A DNA stretch of 10,784 nucleotides from HyVt-560 sp964577195 (GTDB lineage Bacteria > Pseudomonadota > Gammaproteobacteria > UWMA-0217). A program made the position numbers and the translations under genes. The notes below the pieces were generated by a model. It was not told the origin of the DNA. It saw only the letters and a program-made list of their open reading frames with translations, and did no database searches. Position 1 is the first letter of the stretch; each line of letters starts with the position of its first letter. Below, piece after piece: positions 1 to 6,875 of this stretch. Where the stretch lies: positions 1 to 10,784 of the forward strand of contig CAZNYF010000098.1 in the NCBI GenBank assembly GCA_964577195.1, in the 5' to 3' direction.

Positions 1-557
1 CCAAAGCCATAACTTTGTCCGTTTACCAATACCTCTGTAGGAATCACCGCAACGGTGCCTTTGGTCGCACCTTCAGTCAGGCTATCCATCAATCCAATCC
101 AGGTATCCGCTTCACCGGCATGCGCCGCTTCGATCATTTTAGGATGCGCATAAAATTTAGCCTTAGGATAGACTTCTGCAATTGCCTGATTGCCTAACCA
201 GTGGTCACCATGAATATGCGAAGTAAACACCGCCACTACAGGTTTATCAGTGACTTTTTTAATTTGTCGCAGCACCATTCTTCCAGCATACAAACTAGAG
301 CCTGGGTCCAGAACTACCACGCTATCATCCGTCTCAACAAAAACCGGATTATTCATAAAACCTTTATTTTCCGGATTAGGCTGCTCAGTTGGGCCATGAA
401 TTACCCAGGCATTCTGACTAATTTTTTCCGCTGGATAATCGGGGATTTCCATTGCGCTGATCGCTGCCTGTTTAGGATTTGAACCCTCTTGAGAGCAACT
501 GGAAACAGCCACGCCAATAGTAAGTGCAGATAAAATGATGAGGGATGAATATTTCAT
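1..557 (-). CDS. Metallo-beta-lactamase-fold lipoprotein, 3' end outside window
   Basis: The reading frame starts at ATG 557 and stays open to the left edge, so about 185 N-terminal residues are visible. Residues 1-20 form a hydrophobic signal peptide ending in V-S-S-C, a type II lipobox with Cys21 as the likely lipidated residue, so the protein is probably anchored on the periplasmic side of a membrane. The metallo-beta-lactamase signature is S-H-I-H-G-D-H-W, with His114, His116, Asp118 and His119 as metal ligands. It is preceded by the usual hydrophobic strand ending in V-V-L-D-P-G (about 80-86). This arrangement resembles periplasmic zinc hydrolases of the SoxH/quinoprotein-relay type. The substrate cannot be told from sequence, and the remaining metal ligands lie beyond the window. 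It follows xerC on the same strand after 59 bases, with no clear ribosome-binding site. The fold is secure; the function is unknown. Confidence 0.85.
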   Translation of the reverse strand, partial: MKYSSLIILSALTIGVAVSSCSQEGSNPKQAAISAMEIPDYPAEKISQNAWVIHGPTEQPNPENKGFMNNPVFVETDDSVVVLDPGSSLYAGRMVLRQIKKVTDKPVVAVFTSHIHGDHWLGNQAIAEVYPKAKFYAHPKMIEAAHAGEADTWIGLMDSLTEGATKGTVAVIPTEVLVNGQSYGF

Positions 558-616
558 AAGTATGCCGTTTTTCAGGTAATAATAAGTATGACGAATAGTG
601 GTTAAATTCTATTCCA

Positions 617-1519
617 TTAAGATGATTTACGCGCTCGTGGATGGGCTTTATCGTAGACCTCGGCGAGATGCTGAAAATCCAGATGAGTATATACCTGAGT
701 GGTGCTGATATTGGCATGCCCCAGCAACTCCTGTACCGCACGGATATCGCCAGATGACTCCAGCAAATGACTGGCAAATGCATGCCGCAGCCGATGCGGA
801 TGAATATTTTGATCAAGCCCCTGCTTCACCGCCCAGTGTTTTAAACGTTGCTGGATACTCCGATGACTCAAGCGTGAACCAAGCTTACTGATGAACAAGG
901 CGTCCGTCTCAAGCTTTAATAAATCCGGGCGCACCGTAAGCCATTCGCGCAATGCCTTTCTAGCCGGTTTCCCCACTGGCACAATTCTGGATTTACTGCC
1001 TTTTCCTTTCTCGATTCTGACTTGCCCTGAGGATAAATCCAGTGAGCCACAATCGAGTGCTGCAATTTCTGCCAGCCGCAAACCTGAGGAATAAAAAAGC
1101 TCCATAAAAGCACGATCGCGAACGGTCAGTGGTTCATCACCTACAATCGCGAGCAAACGCTCCACCTGCTCATGTTCAACGGTTTTGGGTAGCCGCTGCG
1201 GGGCTTTCGGAGTAGGGATATCTTCCGCCGGGTTCTGCGTAGCTTCGCCCCGAACTTGTAGATATTTAAAAAAGGAGCGGATCGTAGAAAGCTGTCGTTG
1301 CAAACTCCGGCCCTGCAATCCCGAGGCGTGTCGAGCACTGATAAACTGCCTGACCTGGCGCGGTGTGAGCGCATCCCAAGCCGAGGTTTTTTCACTCACC
1401 AGAAATTCCCGTAGAACGGTTAAATCCCGACGATAAGAAGTTACCGTGTGTATAGAGTAGTGCTTCTCGTCGCCAAGATATTCTAGGAAGGAATCAAGCT
1501 GCGGCGTTAACTCATCCAT
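617..1519 (-). CDS. xerC: Tyrosine recombinase XerC
   Basis: A 300-residue site-specific tyrosine recombinase; XerC works with XerD at the dif site to resolve chromosome dimers. Residues 1-90 are the SAM-like core-binding domain and about 110-290 the catalytic domain. All six catalytic residues are present: Arg148 (S-S-G-L-R-L), Lys173 (K-G-K-G-S-K), His242 and Arg245 (H-P-H-R-L-R-H), His268 (L-L-G-H) and the nucleophile Tyr277 (T-Q-V-Y-T-H). The C-terminal D-F-Q-H-L-A-x-V-Y-D and A-H-P-R-A segments match XerC rather than XerD. I chose ATG 1519 because it gives the family length (298 in E. coli) and an N-terminus that aligns. A GTG at 1579 in the same frame would add 20 residues and overlap the DUF484 gene. 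The gene lies 22 bases after the DUF484 stop, consistent with an operon with dapF. Neither candidate start has a strong ribosome-binding site. Confidence 0.95.
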   Translation of the reverse strand: MDELTPQLDSFLEYLGDEKHYSIHTVTSYRRDLTVLREFLVSEKTSAWDALTPRQVRQFISARHASGLQGRSLQRQLSTIRSFFKYLQVRGEATQNPAEDIPTPKAPQRLPKTVEHEQVERLLAIVGDEPLTVRDRAFMELFYSSGLRLAEIAALDCGSLDLSSGQVRIEKGKGSKSRIVPVGKPARKALREWLTVRPDLLKLETDALFISKLGSRLSHRSIQQRLKHWAVKQGLDQNIHPHRLRHAFASHLLESSGDIRAVQELLGHANISTTQVYTHLDFQHLAEVYDKAHPRARKSS

Positions 1520-1541
1520 TGGCTGACATGATGCTAGGCTA

Positions 1542-2237
1542 CTAAGCCCTCGCCAGTCGTTGATGATGCAGCAACGCACACCCTACCAGCTCACCCAATT
1601 GCGCAAGGAATAAAACCCCAATGCCAAAATGGAACCGATCTTTATCTGCACTTCCCAACGCCAGAAACCCGATTGGGCCGGTTCCATTGAGTGGAATTAT
1701 CGCTGCGGAGCTGACGCGTTTTGCATTATCATCAAACAGCAATTCAGCCTGCGCCCAATCCAGAATACCGCTGTAAGGTCGGCGTGACTTAAATAACTTT
1801 GGGAATGATTCATTGACTGCTTTCAGACTGATATCACTTGCGAGCTCACCGGCGAAATCTTCAAACAAACCCACATTAACGCGCTCGGTTTTGAATTCAT
1901 TACGCAATTGATCATGCGTAGTCGAGATCACATCTTCGATACTTTCGGTGCCAATCAGCGCTTGAGAAAATCGATGCAGCTTTAAACTGACGGACTCGTT
2001 GCTTCGCGCAGTTTCGATCAAGGATAGCAATTTCCCTTCCAGCTTCTGATTACGATCACGCAGCAAATCAATTTGACGCTCGACCAGCGAAATAGCACCG
2101 CGACCTTCATGCTGAATTTGCAACTGCGTCAATAACGCTTCATGGCGTTGAAAAAAATCCGGCGTCGCGCGCAGAAAATCGCTCACCTCTTCCTCAGAGA
2201 GTGAAGATTTGACCTTGGTGGCTTGCGATGATGTCAT
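1542..2237 (-). CDS. DUF484 family protein (YigA-like)
   Basis: A cytoplasmic protein of 231 residues, close to the E. coli YigA length. The N-terminus (about 16-45) has the family pattern V-S-D-F-L-R-A-T-P-D-F-F followed by H-E-A-L-L. Residues about 50-80 form a charged, probably coiled-coil helix (L-V-E-R-Q-I-D-L-L-R-D-R-N-Q-K-L). The rest resembles a GAF-like sensory domain, ending in L-G-E-L-V-G-C-A-L-L. No enzymatic motif is visible and the family has no established biochemical role known to me. The start at ATG 2237 overlaps the dapF stop as ATGA, which suggests translational coupling, and a GGGAG-type ribosome-binding site lies just upstream inside dapF. An in-frame ATG at 2309 exists but would overlap dapF by 76 bases. 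The gene sits between dapF and xerC, as in many Gammaproteobacteria. Confidence 0.88.
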   Translation of the reverse strand: MTSSQATKVKSSLSEEEVSDFLRATPDFFQRHEALLTQLQIQHEGRGAISLVERQIDLLRDRNQKLEGKLLSLIETARSNESVSLKLHRFSQALIGTESIEDVISTTHDQLRNEFKTERVNVGLFEDFAGELASDISLKAVNESFPKLFKSRRPYSGILDWAQAELLFDDNAKRVSSAAIIPLNGTGPIGFLALGSADKDRFHFGIGVLFLAQLGELVGCALLHHQRLARA

Positions 2238-3064
2238 ATTTCCATGCTCCCTTCGAAGACTGTTTCTACGGGTCCGGTCATAGTCACAGGTGAACCCTCT
2301 CCCTGCCATTCGATCATAAGCTGTCCACCCGGCAGGTCAACCTTTACCTGCTCTGAAAGTTGCTTAAGCAATCGCCCCGCAACCACCGCCGCACAGGCAC
2401 CGCTGCCACAAGCCAGTGTTTCTCCCGCACCGCGCTCAAACACGCGCAAACGGATGTGGTGATCGTTCACAACTTGCATAAAACCTACGTTCACTCGCTG
2501 AGCAAACGCAGGATGCCTTTCAAGCTTCGCGCCCAGAATTTCAACTGGCGCAGAATTTACATCATCCACCAATAATACGGCATGAGGGTTTCCCATCGAA
2601 ACAGCACTGAGCGAGACAGGCTCTCCTTCCACATCCAACGCGTAACTACTTTGATACTGCGGCGCATCAAACGGGATTTTTGCCGGCTCAAGCTCGGGAG
2701 CACCCATGTTCACTTTTACCTGACCATCCTCCAGTACGCTCAAAACCAGCACTCCAGAAGCGGTTTCTACAGAAATCTCAACCGCATTGGTGAGCTGCTG
2801 ATCAATCACAAAACGAGCGAAGCAACGAGCGCCGTTGCCACATTGGCTCACCTCACTGCCATCTGCATTGAGGATACGATAACCAAAAGCAACATTGTCT
2901 GAGCGCGGCGATTCAACCAGCAATATTTGATCGCAGCCGATTCCAAAGCGTCGATCTGCAATCAATCGCGCCTGCTCTGCCGACAAACTGATTTTCTGGT
3001 TAATACAATCGATGACGACAAAATCATTGCCGATACCGTGCATTTTTGTAAACTGAAATTGCAT
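2234..3064 (-). CDS. dapF: Diaminopimelate epimerase DapF
   Basis: Cytoplasmic, cofactor-independent epimerase that converts LL-diaminopimelate to meso-diaminopimelate, for lysine and peptidoglycan synthesis. The protein is 276 residues (E. coli 274). The N-terminal M-H-G-I-G-N-D-F motif is at 8-15. The two catalytic cysteines are Cys75 (Q-C-G-N-G-A-R) and Cys219 (A-C-G-S-G-A-C), in the two pseudo-symmetric halves. N-A-D-G-S-E at 66-71 and E-R-G-A-G-E-T at 210-216 are the substrate-binding loops. I chose ATG 3064 because it puts the conserved M-x-F-x-F-T-K-M-H-G start in register; a GTG at 3079 would add five residues. The stop overlaps the next gene as ATGA. In many relatives lysA stands upstream; here the transporter-kinase pair is upstream instead, 38 bases away. 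Confidence 0.97.
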   Translation of the reverse strand: MQFQFTKMHGIGNDFVVIDCINQKISLSAEQARLIADRRFGIGCDQILLVESPRSDNVAFGYRILNADGSEVSQCGNGARCFARFVIDQQLTNAVEISVETASGVLVLSVLEDGQVKVNMGAPELEPAKIPFDAPQYQSSYALDVEGEPVSLSAVSMGNPHAVLLVDDVNSAPVEILGAKLERHPAFAQRVNVGFMQVVNDHHIRLRVFERGAGETLACGSGACAAVVAGRLLKQLSEQVKVDLPGGQLMIEWQGEGSPVTMTGPVETVFEGSMEI

Positions 3065-3102
3065 CGCATCATTGTACACCGGGAACCCGGATCAGGAACT
3101 AA

Positions 3103-4812
3103 TCAAGAAAAAACCAAAAAGCCAATCACAACCAACTCGATGAATGCGACAGCCTGCCAGAATATGGATGGATTACGCTCTAATAAAGGCTGATTTGATT
3201 TATTCAACAAAGAATTATTGGGTTTGGTCAGATCCGTAATAAATTCAGACAGTAAGCTGTAACGTTTTTCGGTGTCTGGATTTGTGGCTTTTTTTAGCGC
3301 GCTATCTATCCACTCGGGAACGGTTGAATTATAGATTCTGGCAGAAGTGTATTTAAATTTCTTTTTCGCTGCTTTTTCAGTTGTCACAGGCCCGTAGGGT
3401 AGTTTTCCCGTAAACATTTCATAGGCGATAACACCAAGCGAAAAAATATCTGAACGTCGAGTACCGGGATAACCCTGAAAATATTCGGGGGCAGAATAAC
3501 TGGCCGTCCCAACAATATTCTGGCGCTCAATCACCGAGGTGACCTCTGCAAGACCTGCGATTTTAGTAGAGCCGAAATCAATAATTTTTACGGTATTGTT
3601 TTTATCGATCAGCACATTATCCGGCTTCAAATCCTGATGAATCATTTCCATTCTGTGCATACAGCGTAAACCACGTGCTATTTGATCCAGAGTGGCACGT
3701 ACCTGAACAATGCTTGCCTGAGGGTTATCAACCATCCACTGTTTTAGCGTTTGCCCCTCGATATATTCAACCACCGTATAGAGGAGTGTTTTTTTGCGAT
3801 TCTCTCCCAGAGTTTTAATTAAATGAGGAGAATTTAATCGCTTGGCAACCCATTCTTCCTGGAGGAATAAATCAATATACCCGGGATCATCTTCATAATT
3901 CACTGAAGGTGTTTTAATCACGACTTTTGTAAATTCATCGGCGAGTGTATCTTGAGCAAGATAGACTTGGCTGCGAGAAGTGGCGTTCAATTCTCTGATG
4001 ATTTTAAAACCATCTAATATGCAGCCCTCTTTGAGTTCAGGGGGAAAAGGTAGACGGGTTATTTTTTCGTAAAACTCATCCTTATCTGGCTCTGGCAACG
4101 CGTCAATAGAAAATACATGGCAGCTTAAATTATCATCACTGCCTTTTTTCTTTGCAGCTTCTACAACCTCGCCCGAGGCTTTTTGAAAATCTTCTTTATT
4201 GTTTTGAATGAGCTGTCGCAGACTAGCATCGTTTAGAAAATCATGTATGCCGTCGGTACTGAGAAAATAGATATCACCCACTTCCATAGCAGTGGTGCGG
4301 TAATCAATATTCAGATTAATATCAATCCCGAGTGCCCGGCTTAAATACTCCGAGTTTTTGCTAACCTGTATTCGGTGATCTTGGGTCAGCTGTACAAAAT
4401 CATTGTCACGTAAACGATAAATCCGACTATCACCAACATGAAACAAATGCATCGTTTGGGATTTAAGTACACAGGCACTAAAGGTCGTGACCATGCCTTT
4501 GCCAGAATCATAATTTCTTTGTCCCTGGCTGTATAACCACTGGTTCATCGCGGTCATTACTTTAACGACTGCTTTTTTTACCGTCCATGAATCCGCTGTA
4601 GAATAATAGTCATCGAGGAACATTCTTACGCTCATCTCACTGGCTTCCTTTCCAGCGTCACAGCCGCTCATCCCGTCGGCTATCGCGATTGCAATGCCCT
4701 TATTTTCCAGCTGCTCGTCGTCTGGAATGATTGCTCCCAGAGAATCTTCGTTTTCGGCTTTAATACCTTTATCGGTGCTTTGCCCGAGTGAAATCGCTAA
4801 ATTTGAAGGCAT
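3103..4812 (-). CDS. Tail-anchored bifunctional PP2C phosphatase / Ser-Thr protein kinase
   Basis: A 569-residue fusion of two opposing signalling enzymes. Residues about 1-240 are a PP2C phosphatase with all expected metal ligands: Glu22/Asp23 (N-E-D-S), Asp46-Gly47 (D-G-M-S-G), G-D-S-R at 127-130, Asp187 (S-T-D-G) and Asp227 (D-D-N). Residues about 268-530 are a Hanks-type kinase with Lys300 (V-V-I-K), a Glu at 319/320 for helix C, Asp394/Lys396/Asn399 (H-Q-D-L-K-P-D-N), D-F-G at 412-414 and A-P-E at 441-443. Two oddities stand out. The catalytic loop reads HQD instead of HRD, and the phosphate-binding loop (about 276-283) lacks the usual glycines. A single hydrophobic helix at about 552-568 ends the protein and should anchor it with both enzymes in the cytoplasm. 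It lies 21 bases behind the nitrate transporter, an arrangement also seen in Pseudomonas (as I recall, PA1782 next to nasA). A role in controlling nitrate uptake or assimilation is inference; the substrate is unknown. Confidence 0.9.
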   Translation of the reverse strand: MPSNLAISLGQSTDKGIKAENEDSLGAIIPDDEQLENKGIAIAIADGMSGCDAGKEASEMSVRMFLDDYYSTADSWTVKKAVVKVMTAMNQWLYSQGQRNYDSGKGMVTTFSACVLKSQTMHLFHVGDSRIYRLRDNDFVQLTQDHRIQVSKNSEYLSRALGIDINLNIDYRTTAMEVGDIYFLSTDGIHDFLNDASLRQLIQNNKEDFQKASGEVVEAAKKKGSDDNLSCHVFSIDALPEPDKDEFYEKITRLPFPPELKEGCILDGFKIIRELNATSRSQVYLAQDTLADEFTKVVIKTPSVNYEDDPGYIDLFLQEEWVAKRLNSPHLIKTLGENRKKTLLYTVVEYIEGQTLKQWMVDNPQASIVQVRATLDQIARGLRCMHRMEMIHQDLKPDNVLIDKNNTVKIIDFGSTKIAGLAEVTSVIERQNIVGTASYSAPEYFQGYPGTRRSDIFSLGVIAYEMFTGKLPYGPVTTEKAAKKKFKYTSARIYNSTVPEWIDSALKKATNPDTEKRYSLLSEFITDLTKPNNSLLNKSNQPLLERNPSIFWQAVAFIELVVIGFLVFS

Positions 4813-4833
4813 GTAGTTATTATCGTTAGTATG

Positions 4834-6303
4834 TTATTTAACTTCGATCACTTGCACTATTCCGTCCTCGCTAATTTCAGTAATTTTACTCGCGGGCTCG
4901 TCAAGGAAGAATAGAATGAGTAAAAATACAAAACCGGAAACGATGCCGATAAACAAAAAGAATTGATCGTAACTGACAAGCGAATTGGTGGTTAGAAAAA
5001 TAACCGCGCCGACATTCCCAAAAGCGCCTGCCATACCTGCAATTTGCCCCGTCATACGTCGCTTGATCAACGGCACCATAGCATAAACCGCGCCGGAACC
5101 CGCCTTGGAAAAAATACCGCCGATGATGGTCATACCCACAACAAGTTCAACAGGCCAGCCTTTATTTACTTGCCCAAGCATAAGAAAGGCTCCGGTAATT
5201 CCGGCAAAAACGATAACCAGTGTGAGTTTTCGGCCAATTTTATCACTCAACCATCCACCGCCGGGGCGAGCAAACAGATTAATAAAAGGATAGATTCCAG
5301 CAAGTAATGCCGCGGAGACTTTAGGGATTTCAAACCACGAGACATAGAACATTGCCAGCATAGAAACGACTGCCAACTCAGTACCAAAAGTGACCAGGTA
5401 GGCCCAATCCAGAATGGCCACTTGCTTGAACTTATAGCGATCAAATTCGGGGACCGGTGTTTTTAGAATATGGCTATTAATCTGCCAGATTTTCCAGGTT
5501 TGAAATAAAAATAGCAGGCCGAGCGCAACGTAAATAATAGTACTTGCCGTTTCTCCGATGAGTCCCATTTTAGTTGGCGACAGTTTCCACGTGAGGACAG
5601 CCAGTGCAAAATACAGGGGGATGTTCATGGCGATATAAAGGAATAGATCAAAACCACTACTGACCTCCATCGCGCCGGTCTTTTTAGGTTTGAAGTAGGT
5701 CGAGCCCTTGGGTGTATTGCTGACGATAAAATAGTAAATGAAGCCGTAGGCGATCGCCGCGACAGCAGCGATAGTGATGGCATAGCGCCAGCCATCATCA
5801 CCGCCGATGTAAACAGCAATAAACGGTAATGTCAGCGCGGCTCCAGCAGAACCAAAGTTACCCCAGCCACCGTAAATACCTTGCGCAAGGCCTGTTTGCC
5901 TGGCGGGAAACCACTCGCCAATCATGCGAATACCGACGACAAAACCCGCACCGATAAAGCCAGATAAAAACCGCATTATAGCGAGTTGCTCATAGCTGTC
6001 TGACCAGGCAAATCCGATGCTGATCAAGCCGCCTAAGATTAGGATGCTACTGAACATGATGCGCGGGCCGTGCTTATCCACCAACATGCCAACGACAATC
6101 CTTGCTGGAATCGTCATCGCCACATTAAGTATGAGCAGCACTTTGGCTTGCTGAATCGACAACCCGAGGGCTTCACGAATAAACGGCATCATTGGCCCAA
6201 GACTCAACCAGACTACGAAGGTCATGAAAAATGCAAACCAGGTGTAATGCAAAATTCGGATGTTGTGCTTACGCAAATTAAGCAGGTTAAATCGTTCAGG
6301 CAT
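4834..6303 (-). CDS. nasA: NarK/NasA-family nitrate/nitrite MFS transporter
   Basis: Inner-membrane major facilitator of 489 residues, expected to import nitrate (or exchange nitrate and nitrite). The nitrate signatures are present in TM5 (G-G-W-G-N-F-G-S-A-G, about 145-154) and TM11 (G-M-A-G-A-F-G-N-V-G, about 423-432). Arg68 in TM2 (I-P-A-R) and Arg346 in TM8 (F-A-R-P-G-G-G) sit where the substrate-binding arginines of this family lie. V-D-K-H-G-P-R at 75-81 and S-D-K-I-G-R-K at 353-359 are the MFS loop motifs. Besides the 12 usual helices, two extra hydrophobic stretches (about 218-239 and 252-272) lie in the central loop. The ATG at 6303 has a GGA-type ribosome-binding site and lies 25 bases downstream of the start site predicted from a sigma-54 promoter. 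It is probably cotranscribed with the phosphatase/kinase. The symbol follows Pseudomonas use; in Klebsiella nasA means the nitrate reductase. Confidence 0.93.
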   Translation of the reverse strand: MPERFNLLNLRKHNIRILHYTWFAFFMTFVVWLSLGPMMPFIREALGLSIQQAKVLLILNVAMTIPARIVVGMLVDKHGPRIMFSSILILGGLISIGFAWSDSYEQLAIMRFLSGFIGAGFVVGIRMIGEWFPARQTGLAQGIYGGWGNFGSAGAALTLPFIAVYIGGDDGWRYAITIAAVAAIAYGFIYYFIVSNTPKGSTYFKPKKTGAMEVSSGFDLFLYIAMNIPLYFALAVLTWKLSPTKMGLIGETASTIIYVALGLLFLFQTWKIWQINSHILKTPVPEFDRYKFKQVAILDWAYLVTFGTELAVVSMLAMFYVSWFEIPKVSAALLAGIYPFINLFARPGGGWLSDKIGRKLTLVIVFAGITGAFLMLGQVNKGWPVELVVGMTIIGGIFSKAGSGAVYAMVPLIKRRMTGQIAGMAGAFGNVGAVIFLTTNSLVSYDQFFLFIGIVSGFVFLLILFFLDEPASKITEISEDGIVQVIEVK

Positions 6304-6338
6304 GAAAAAGTTCCGTTTTGAGTACTAAAATATCTGAA

Positions 6339-6354
6339 TGCAAAGACCGTGCCA
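6339..6354 (-). promoter_or_regulatory. Sigma-54 (RpoN) -24/-12 promoter for the nitrate transporter
   Basis: Read on the minus strand the site is TGGCACGGTCTTTGCA, a full match to the consensus TGGCACG-N4-TTGCA, with GG and GC separated by the required ten bases. Transcription would begin near 6328, giving a leader of about 25 bases before the transporter ATG at 6303. Control by RpoN with an NtrC-type activator follows from established knowledge of this promoter class; the match and its position are seen directly. Confidence 0.88.
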
Positions 6355-6411
6355 GATGTTTAAACCCTGTTTGATCTATGGGAATGTACCGCTAATCAGT
6401 ATCTCGTTGAA

Positions 6412-6428
6412 TGCACCAGAATAGAACA
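6412..6428. promoter_or_regulatory. Possible weak NtrC-binding site
   Basis: The left half TGCACC is a perfect NtrC half-site (consensus TGCACC-N5-GGTGCA); the right half AGAACA matches at only three of six bases. Its centre is 31 bases, about three helical turns, from the better site at 6443-6459, as expected for cooperative binding of an activator. It lies about 60 bases upstream of the -24 element of the transporter promoter. On its own this match would not be convincing. Confidence 0.35.
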
Positions 6429-6442
6429 TTATGAAATACTTA

Positions 6443-6459
6443 TGAACCAATTTAGTGCA
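6443..6459. promoter_or_regulatory. Probable NtrC-binding site (enhancer)
   Basis: The site reads TGAACC-AATTT-AGTGCA. Each half differs from the NtrC consensus TGCACC-N5-GGTGCA at one base and the spacing is exact. It lies about 90 bases upstream of the -24 element of the transporter promoter and about 350 bases upstream of that of nirB, so one site could serve both divergent promoters by DNA looping. No activator gene is present in the window. Confidence 0.55.
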
Positions 6460-6606
6460 AACTCCCCCACCGACGATGGGTATTCCATTGATAACTCGGC
6501 AAACGAAGAACTCCTACAAATCGAGTAATACGTAAGGTTTACTTTACAGGGAACTCAATAAGCGGGAGATCAGGCGCAATAATTTCTTTATTTTAAAAGG
6601 ACTTAA

Positions 6607-6765
6607 GGGCACCTCTAAAAATACAAGCACCACTGAGAAAACCCATGAACAGCACCTTTTTTATGCGAAAAATCGTTAAATACACCCAGTATTCGCCTCA
6701 TTTTCGTATAGAAAATGCACTATTCCTGATTTCCCTCAGCAGCACTTCTATTTTTAGAGATGCCC
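6607..6765. mobile_element. MITE-like element with inverted ends and TTAA target duplication
   Basis: A 159-base element bounded by inverted repeats. The left end GGGCACCTCTAAAAATACAA and the inverted right end GGGCATCTCTAAAAATAGAA differ at two of 20 bases. Pairing continues inward, with more mismatches, to about 6637 on the left and 6735 on the right. TTAA lies directly outside both ends (6603-6606 and 6766-6769), as expected for a target duplication. The interior has a further weak inverted repeat (around 6664 and 6700) and no transposase, so movement would need an enzyme supplied elsewhere. The TTAA duplication suggests the IS5 group, which favours YTAR targets; that is inference. It ends 41 bases before the nirB -24 box. 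Confidence 0.82.
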
Positions 6766-6806
6766 TTAAGCTTATAAACGCGTCTTCTGCAATACCTTCA
6801 GTAGTT

Positions 6807-6822
6807 TGGCATAGAAATTGCT
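6807..6822 (+). promoter_or_regulatory. Sigma-54 (RpoN) -24/-12 promoter for nirB
   Basis: The site reads TGGCATAGAAATTGCT, matching TGGCAY-N5-TTGCW with the required ten bases between GG (6808-6809) and GC (6820-6821). The start site would be near 6833, leaving a leader of about 48 bases to the nirB ATG. It mirrors the transporter promoter on the other strand, so both arms of the pathway should respond to the same nitrogen signal. I see no competing sigma-70 promoter of good quality here. Confidence 0.82.
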
Positions 6823-6870
6823 TCTCAGTACTGGGTATACAACCTAATATAAAATAGAATTGGACATAGT

Positions 6871-6875
6871 GGTGA
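6871..6875 (+). promoter_or_regulatory. Ribosome-binding site of nirB
   Basis: GGTGA lies five bases before the ATG at 6881. It supports that start over an in-frame TTG at 6860, which has no such site and would add seven residues not seen in NirB proteins. Confidence 0.65.

Noticed and set aside
472..816. Minus-strand frame of 114 codons across the end of xerC and the start of the lipoprotein gene
   Set aside because: It overlaps two genes with clear family motifs in other frames and has no recognisable domain.
1520..1579. GTG at 1579 as the xerC start
   Set aside because: It adds 20 residues absent from XerC proteins and overlaps the DUF484 gene; the ATG at 1519 gives the family length.
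2238..2309. ATG at 2309 as the start of the DUF484 gene
   Set aside because: It would overlap dapF by 76 bases; the ATG at 2237 has a ribosome-binding site and forms a typical ATGA junction.
3079..3090. Palindrome ccgggaacccgg as a terminator or operator
   Set aside because: The stem is at most five pairs with a two-base loop and no T tract follows, so it is not an intrinsic terminator; a single short palindrome gives no basis for naming an operator.
3062..3100. TACAAT (3071-3076, minus strand) as a -10 box that would give a leaderless dapF transcript
   Set aside because: The position fits a start exactly at ATG 3064, but the hexamer 17 bases upstream (GTTCCT) matches a -35 box poorly; too weak to list as a promoter.
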